A program made the translations under genes and the position numbers. Shown in pieces: positions 5,389 to 8,908 of a DNA stretch of 8,908 nucleotides (its first letter is position 1; every line of letters starts with the position of its first letter). Origin of the DNA: Clostridia bacterium (lineage in GTDB: Bacteria > Bacillota_A > Clostridia > Oscillospirales > Butyricicoccaceae); contig JAFOHJ010000109.1 of assembly GCA_017421885.1 (NCBI GenBank), positions 1-8,908 of the forward strand, given 5' to 3'. Below the pieces are notes generated by a model, which saw nothing but the letters and a program-made list of their open reading frames with translations, ran no database searches and was not told the DNA's origin.

Positions 5389-7155
5389 TTGCGTAAACTC
5401 AAGCACTCTGCCCCTCATAAGAAGGGCGTTATCATCGGAGGTGCCGTCATACTGGCTCTCGCAGTCGGCCTCATCGGTATCACCTTCATGGGCCTCACCA
5501 AAGACAGAGGCAAGATAACCGCCAGTGTAAGCGTGCTCGGCAACACCATGACCGAGCTCACACGTGAAGAACTGACCTCGGCAGTTCAGGCTGTTGCCGA
5601 TCAGAATCCTCTCAAAGATGAGATCAAGGTCACCTTCCTCGATAATGAACACAGCTTCTCTCTTGACGATATCGGCGCCGAATACGACGTCGAAGCCATT
5701 GCTGACAAAGCATATGAAGCCGGCAGCATGTCGCTCTGGAACCGCCTCTTCGGCAATGACAGCGAGACCATCGAGATTCCCGTATCTATCAAATACGACG
5801 AAGCCAAGCTGGATGCCGCTGTCAAGCAGGCCGCTGTCAACCTGAGCCGTTCGGCCACCGAGTTCAGCTATGAGATCACCGAAGAGGGCGTTGAAGTGGT
5901 CAAGGGCGACGAGGCCGCCAATGTTTCGTCAAGCGACATCTCCGAGCGCCTCATTCCCAAACTGGAAGAGATGGATTTCTCGCAGATCGACCTGCCCTCT
6001 GATGCAGGCCATGCCGAGATCGACTTTGAGGCTCTCAAGGCCGAGATCGACCGCGAAGTCCAGAATCCCATGCTCGACCTCGAAAATGACCCCAGCGGCA
6101 ACACCATTCTTCCCGCCCAGCAGGGCATTGAAATGAAGGTTGAAGATGCGAAGAAGGCCTATGAGCAGTCGGGCGACAGCGACACCTTCCTCATTCCCGT
6201 CACCTTTACCGAACCCACCATGTCGATGGAGGAGTTCCAGAAGAATCTCTTTGCACACACCCTCAGCTCGATCACTTCCAGCTTCAATCCCTCCCTCAAG
6301 GGCAGAACCACAAACGTCAAGCTGGCCTGTGACCACTGCAACAACATCATCCTCAACCCCGGCGACGAGTTCTCGTACAACAAGGCTGTCGGCCCCAGGA
6401 CCTATGAGCGCGGCTTTAAGGACGCCACAGTCTATGTATCCGGCACCACCGAGGACGGTGTAGGCGGCGGCATCTGCCAGGTAAGCTCCACAATCTATTC
6501 GGCGGCTCTCCATGCCGACCTTAAAATCACCGAACGCTACAACCACAGCTACATGATCACCTATGTCCCCCTGGGCGAGGATGCGACTGTAGTATACGGC
6601 AGCAAGGACTTCCGCTTCGTCAACGACACCGACTATCCTATCAAGATCAAAGTCTCCTATGGCTCCAACAGCATGACCGTCAAGCTGATCGGCACCAACC
6701 TGACCGGCAAGAAGGTCGAGATCTCTACAAAGACCTTGTCAAAGACCCCCTTTGAGGTCGTATACAAGACCGACGAGACCCTCGAGGTCGATACACAGAA
6801 GGTCAAAAACAACGGCTATACCGGCTATACCACCGAGAGCTACCGCCTCGTTTACGAAAACGGCAAGCTGGTGTCCAACACCTTCGAGAACAAGAGTGTT
6901 TATAAGAAGCTCGATAAGCTGATCCTCGAGAATCCCTCGTCTCCCGAGAAGTCGGGCAACTATGTACCGCCCGAGACTCCTCCTGCAACCGAGCCTACAA
7001 CTCCCACTACTCCGACAACACCCTCGACACCGGAGCCTTCGACACCTGTGACCCCGACTCCCGAACCCAGTACACCTGCTCCCGAGCCCGTCACACCGGT
7101 GCCTGACACTCCGCTGCCCATGGTGCCCGATACCCCCATTACTCCTGATGACTAA
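5389..7155 (+). CDS. VanW-family membrane-anchored cell-envelope protein
   Basis: Extracytoplasmic wall-associated protein of unknown biochemical role. VanW is named after an accessory gene of some vancomycin-resistance clusters, but chromosomal relatives like this one are not evidence of resistance. In the 588 residues: a basic N-terminus and one membrane helix (about 13-36); an alpha/beta region of the YoaR / PG_binding_4 type (about 45-270, with HSFSLDDIGAEYD at 88-100); the VanW core (about 300-430) with GRTTNVKLAC, NPGDEFSYNKAVGPRT, GGGICQVSSTIYSAAL (359-374) and DYPIKIKV; a G5-like beta segment (about 440-512); and a Pro/Thr/Glu-rich tail (about 517-588). The tail has loose EPSTP repeats and probably spans the wall. 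There is no LPxTG sorting signal, so attachment is by the N-terminal helix. Own promoter, TTG start and terminator. Confidence 0.93.
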   Translation: MRKLKHSAPHKKGVIIGGAVILALAVGLIGITFMGLTKDRGKITASVSVLGNTMTELTREELTSAVQAVADQNPLKDEIKVTFLDNEHSFSLDDIGAEYDVEAIADKAYEAGSMSLWNRLFGNDSETIEIPVSIKYDEAKLDAAVKQAAVNLSRSATEFSYEITEEGVEVVKGDEAANVSSSDISERLIPKLEEMDFSQIDLPSDAGHAEIDFEALKAEIDREVQNPMLDLENDPSGNTILPAQQGIEMKVEDAKKAYEQSGDSDTFLIPVTFTEPTMSMEEFQKNLFAHTLSSITSSFNPSLKGRTTNVKLACDHCNNIILNPGDEFSYNKAVGPRTYERGFKDATVYVSGTTEDGVGGGICQVSSTIYSAALHADLKITERYNHSYMITYVPLGEDATVVYGSKDFRFVNDTDYPIKIKVSYGSNSMTVKLIGTNLTGKKVEISTKTLSKTPFEVVYKTDETLEVDTQKVKNNGYTGYTTESYRLVYENGKLVSNTFENKSVYKKLDKLILENPSSPEKSGNYVPPETPPATEPTTPTTPTTPSTPEPSTPVTPTPEPSTPAPEPVTPVPDTPLPMVPDTPITPDD

Positions 7156-7165
7156 GTTACATTTC

Positions 7166-7192
7166 AAAGCCCTGCCTGATGGCGGGGCTTTT
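7166..7192 (+). terminator. Rho-independent terminator of vanW
   Basis: 11-bp stem (7166-7176 with 7181-7191) with one G-T wobble, loop TGAT, then a short T-run interrupted by a G. It begins 11 nt after the stop. Confidence 0.8.
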
Positions 7193-7239
7193 GTTATTGG
7201 TATTCTCCCAAAGTACGAGCCAAGGGAGCCCCTCACGGC

Positions 7240-7440
7240 TTAGCCCTCTTTGGGAAAGAGGGTGGCAGGCGTAGCCTGACGGGTGTTTGGTACGGTGTGT
7301 TTGCTGAAAACCACCATATCCCTCCATACTTGATGGTTGTAAAGTCAACAAGAATGGAGGGGTCGTACATTTCCCGTAAATGCTCTATGCCAAACCTCAG
7401 TCGGCACAAGGCCGACAGCTCCTTTCCCAAAGGAGCCTTA
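7240..7440. mobile_element. MITE-like non-coding element with inverted double-hairpin ends
   Basis: An approximately 200-nt element fills the gap between the convergent terminators of vanW and the amidohydrolase. Left end (7240-7290): hairpin 7244-7251/7255-7262 with loop GGG, hairpin 7266-7270/7274-7278 with loop GTA, then GACGGGTGTTTGG. Right end, inverted (7440 down to about 7389): hairpin 7418-7425/7429-7436 with loop CCC (GGG on the minus strand), hairpin 7400-7405/7411-7416, then TGAGGTTTGG. The two ends share layout and loop but differ in stem bases that still pair. The middle holds a third hairpin. No transposase and no credible gene lie inside, and no target duplication was identified. 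The exact edges are uncertain; the left edge may reach about 7218. It could be a MITE or a REP/BIME-type repeat. Confidence 0.65.
7320..7361. repeat. Central imperfect hairpin of the intergenic element
   Basis: CCCTCCAT (7320-7327) pairs with ATGGAGGG (7354-7361). Further pairing continues inward between CTTG (7329-7332) and CAAG (7349-7352) and between TTG (7337-7339) and CAA (7346-7348), interrupted by an unpaired ATGG. It sits near the middle of the element, between the two inverted end modules. Confidence 0.65.
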
Positions 7441-7447
7441 GATACGT

Positions 7448-7480
7448 AAAAACAAAAAGCCTCCCCGAAGGGAGGCTTTT
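7448..7480 (-). terminator. Terminator of the M20 amidohydrolase (TTCG tetraloop)
   Basis: Perfect 11-bp stem (7455-7465 with 7470-7480). On the minus strand the loop is TTCG closed by a C-G pair, the exceptionally stable cUUCGg tetraloop. It is followed by a T-run with one G and further Ts down to 7448. It begins 19 nt past the stop at 7499. A plus-strand T-run makes weak bidirectional function possible. Confidence 0.9.
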
Positions 7481-7498
7481 GGTATATCCGGATCTATA

Positions 7499-8839
7499 TT
7501 AGAAATCCTTGCCCTTTTCGAGGCCGCACCATTCTGTCAGGTACTGCTCCTTTGTCATGAAGGGCTTGAAGTTCTCCTTAACATGGAGAGCCTTCTCAGC
7601 GCCGTTTGCCAGCAGATCGATAGCTGTGCATACCAGACCCTTTGCAGCATTCAGATAAATGTACTCGGGGTTGCCTACGCAGTAGTTATTGCCGTGGCCG
7701 ATGCCCTTAGCGCCGCCGTTGTTGAAGTGAACTGTGGGAATGATGACCGATACATCGGATGCGTCGGTCGAGCCGCCGCCGCCGTTACGCTTAACGTTCT
7801 CTTCGCCCCATACATACTTCAGGTTGTCATATACGACGTCCTTCAGCTCTTCGCTCTCCCAAGGAATGATGTAGCCGGGGAGCTTTGTGATGATGCACTG
7901 GCACTCGGGGCCCATTGCATATGCGCCGGCCATGAATGCACGGTCAACCTTCTCGGAAGCCGACATAACAGCATCAGCCGACAGACCGCGGACATATGTC
8001 TCGATGCGGACATCAGCGGGAACTACGTTAACCAGGTCGCCGCCCTTTGTGATGATGGGATGGACACGGATGCCGTCCTTATCCTGGAATGTCTCACGCT
8101 GTGCGTCGATACCAAACAGACCGATCTGAGCAGCCTTCAGAGCGTTAACGCCCATATGGGGAGCTGCAGCGTGGGAAGCCTTGCCGAGGTACTGGATCAT
8201 TCTGCCGTGGAAGCCGAGGCCTGTTCCGCCTGCATCAGCCTTGATAGCAGTGGGGTTCTCGTCATCCTCTGTAGCTCTAGAATGCTGCATGACCATCATG
8301 TCAACATCATCAAAAACGCCGAGACGGATAAACTCCTGCTTGCCGCCGAGCAGCTTAACTGCGCCCTGTGTATCGATCAGGTCCTTCTTTCTCCACTCGA
8401 GTTCTACGAACTCCTCAGCAGGAACGTGCATCAGTGTGATGTCGCCGTCCAGCTCTTCCATAACGCCCGATTCCTTCAGCGCGTATGCAACGCCGACGAC
8501 TGCAGCAGCCTGTGCGAAGTGGCCGCATGCATGAGCTGCGCCTGTTACGGGGTCAGCCTGAGGATGGTCAGCAACCAGAACGGCATCCAGCTCGCCCATG
8601 ATAGCGAGGTGAGCCTTGTGGTCACGGCCCTTGAAGGGTGTGACGATACCTGTTACGGCAACCTTATCCTTATATTCGAGGCCGAGCTTGTCGAGATGAG
8701 CCTTTACCTTCTCGGCTGTCTTGAATTCCTTATAGCCCAGTTCGGGTTCCTGGAAAATAGAATCGCCCAGGGAGATGATGTCTTCTGCGTGCTTGTCGAT
8801 AACTGCACATGCAGCTGCTTTCATTTCATTAACATTCAT
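7499..8839 (-). CDS. M20-family metal-dependent amidohydrolase (AbgB-like)
   Basis: Predicted cytoplasmic zinc/manganese hydrolase cleaving an amide bond of an N-acylated amino acid or small peptide. It resembles the M20D branch that includes AbgB (p-aminobenzoyl-glutamate hydrolase subunit) and aminoacylases; the substrate cannot be read from sequence. The 446-aa protein shows HACGH (103-107, metal ligands Cys105 and His107), the acidic pair AEEF (Glu142, Glu143; base and ligand), QHSRA (His186) and GHGNN (His382), so the active site appears complete. An inserted dimerisation domain (about 205-320) contains GKASHAAAPH (219-228), and GGGGSTDASDVS (353-364) is conserved in this branch. There is no signal peptide. 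The ATG has AAAGGA at 8850-8855, 10 nt away; a second Met at residue 6 is too far from it. Single gene, with its own terminator. Confidence 0.92.
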   Translation of the reverse strand: MNVNEMKAAACAVIDKHAEDIISLGDSIFQEPELGYKEFKTAEKVKAHLDKLGLEYKDKVAVTGIVTPFKGRDHKAHLAIMGELDAVLVADHPQADPVTGAAHACGHFAQAAAVVGVAYALKESGVMEELDGDITLMHVPAEEFVELEWRKKDLIDTQGAVKLLGGKQEFIRLGVFDDVDMMVMQHSRATEDDENPTAIKADAGGTGLGFHGRMIQYLGKASHAAAPHMGVNALKAAQIGLFGIDAQRETFQDKDGIRVHPIITKGGDLVNVVPADVRIETYVRGLSADAVMSASEKVDRAFMAGAYAMGPECQCIITKLPGYIIPWESEELKDVVYDNLKYVWGEENVKRNGGGGSTDASDVSVIIPTVHFNNGGAKGIGHGNNYCVGNPEYIYLNAAKGLVCTAIDLLANGAEKALHVKENFKPFMTKEQYLTEWCGLEKGKDF

Positions 8840-8897
8840 GATAAAGCTTTCCTTTCGGTTATTTTATTTATTTCACAAGTCTGAAAAACTAACTGAT

Positions 8898-8903
8898 ATT
8901 ATA
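8898..8903 (-). promoter_or_regulatory. Possible -10 box for the amidohydrolase gene
   Basis: On the minus strand a perfect TATAAT lies about 58 nt upstream of the ATG in AT-rich DNA. The matching -35 would fall beyond the window edge, so this is only half a promoter. Confidence 0.35.
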
Positions 8904-8908
8904 TTAGA

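Noticed and set aside
5929..6546. 205-aa minus-strand frame within vanW
   Set aside because: It lies wholly inside a strongly supported gene, has no motifs, and mirrors biased codon use.
5389..7155. Vancomycin resistance determinant
   Set aside because: Only a VanW-domain protein is present. There is no vanA/B-type ligase, vanH, vanX or vanRS, and this family is widespread in chromosomes without resistance.
7157..7430. Two short minus-strand frames (64 and 65 aa) in the vanW-amidohydrolase gap
   Set aside because: They run through the repeat hairpins and the vanW terminator and have no convincing ribosome sites. They are translations of the non-coding repeat.
7583..8884. 433-aa open frame on the plus strand opposite the M20 amidohydrolase
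   Set aside because: Same effect. The real gene has all catalytic motifs, a ribosome site and a terminator; the antisense product is Cys/Leu/Ala-rich without recognisable motifs.

Overview
The window looks like chromosomal DNA from a spore-forming Gram-positive bacterium of the Clostridia, possibly a gut Oscillospiraceae/Ruminococcaceae-type lineage. The evidence is a SleB-type spore cortex hydrolase, RNase Y, an AbrB transition-state-type regulator, a VanW-family envelope protein, strong GGAGG ribosome sites, TTG starts and sigma-A-like promoters. The family-level placement is inference from gene content and sequence style; there is no 16S or other decisive marker.

Layout. Positions 1-150 hold a 50-nt intergenic repeat copy and the terminator of the leftward gene rny (151-1701, RNase Y), which has a clear promoter about 100 nt upstream of its start. 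Next, also leftward, is a solitary sleB-like gene (1884-2558) without ypeB beside it. A 76-nt divergent promoter region separates it from a rightward pair of RNA methyltransferase genes, trmN6/yabB-like (2635-3357) and rsmI (3359-4198), one base apart. These are followed, each from its own promoter, by abrB (4383-4631), an unrecognised 148-aa protein (4779-5225) and a large membrane-anchored VanW-family protein with a Pro/Thr tail (5389-7155). The last gene, an M20-family amidohydrolase (7499-8839), points left, so it converges with vanW.

The order trmN6-like, rsmI, abrB matches the yabB-(yazA)-yabC-abrB cluster of Bacillus, but the small GIY-YIG gene yazA is absent. The AbrB here keeps a canonical DNA-binding half and carries a CxxC...CxxC tail in place of the Bacillus C-terminal domain.

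The 343-nt convergent gap between vanW and the amidohydrolase (7156-7498) is the least ordinary stretch. Between the two terminators lies an approximately 200-nt non-coding element whose two ends are inverted, diverged copies of one module (two hairpins plus a GG(TG)TTTGG motif). Compensatory base changes keep both hairpins. A third, larger hairpin lies in the middle. A lone copy of the left module sits at 24-73, beyond the rny terminator. This looks like a MITE- or REP/BIME-like dispersed repeat. I see no CRISPR array, tRNA, rRNA, phage gene or transposase, and the remaining genes are mostly familiar housekeeping families.
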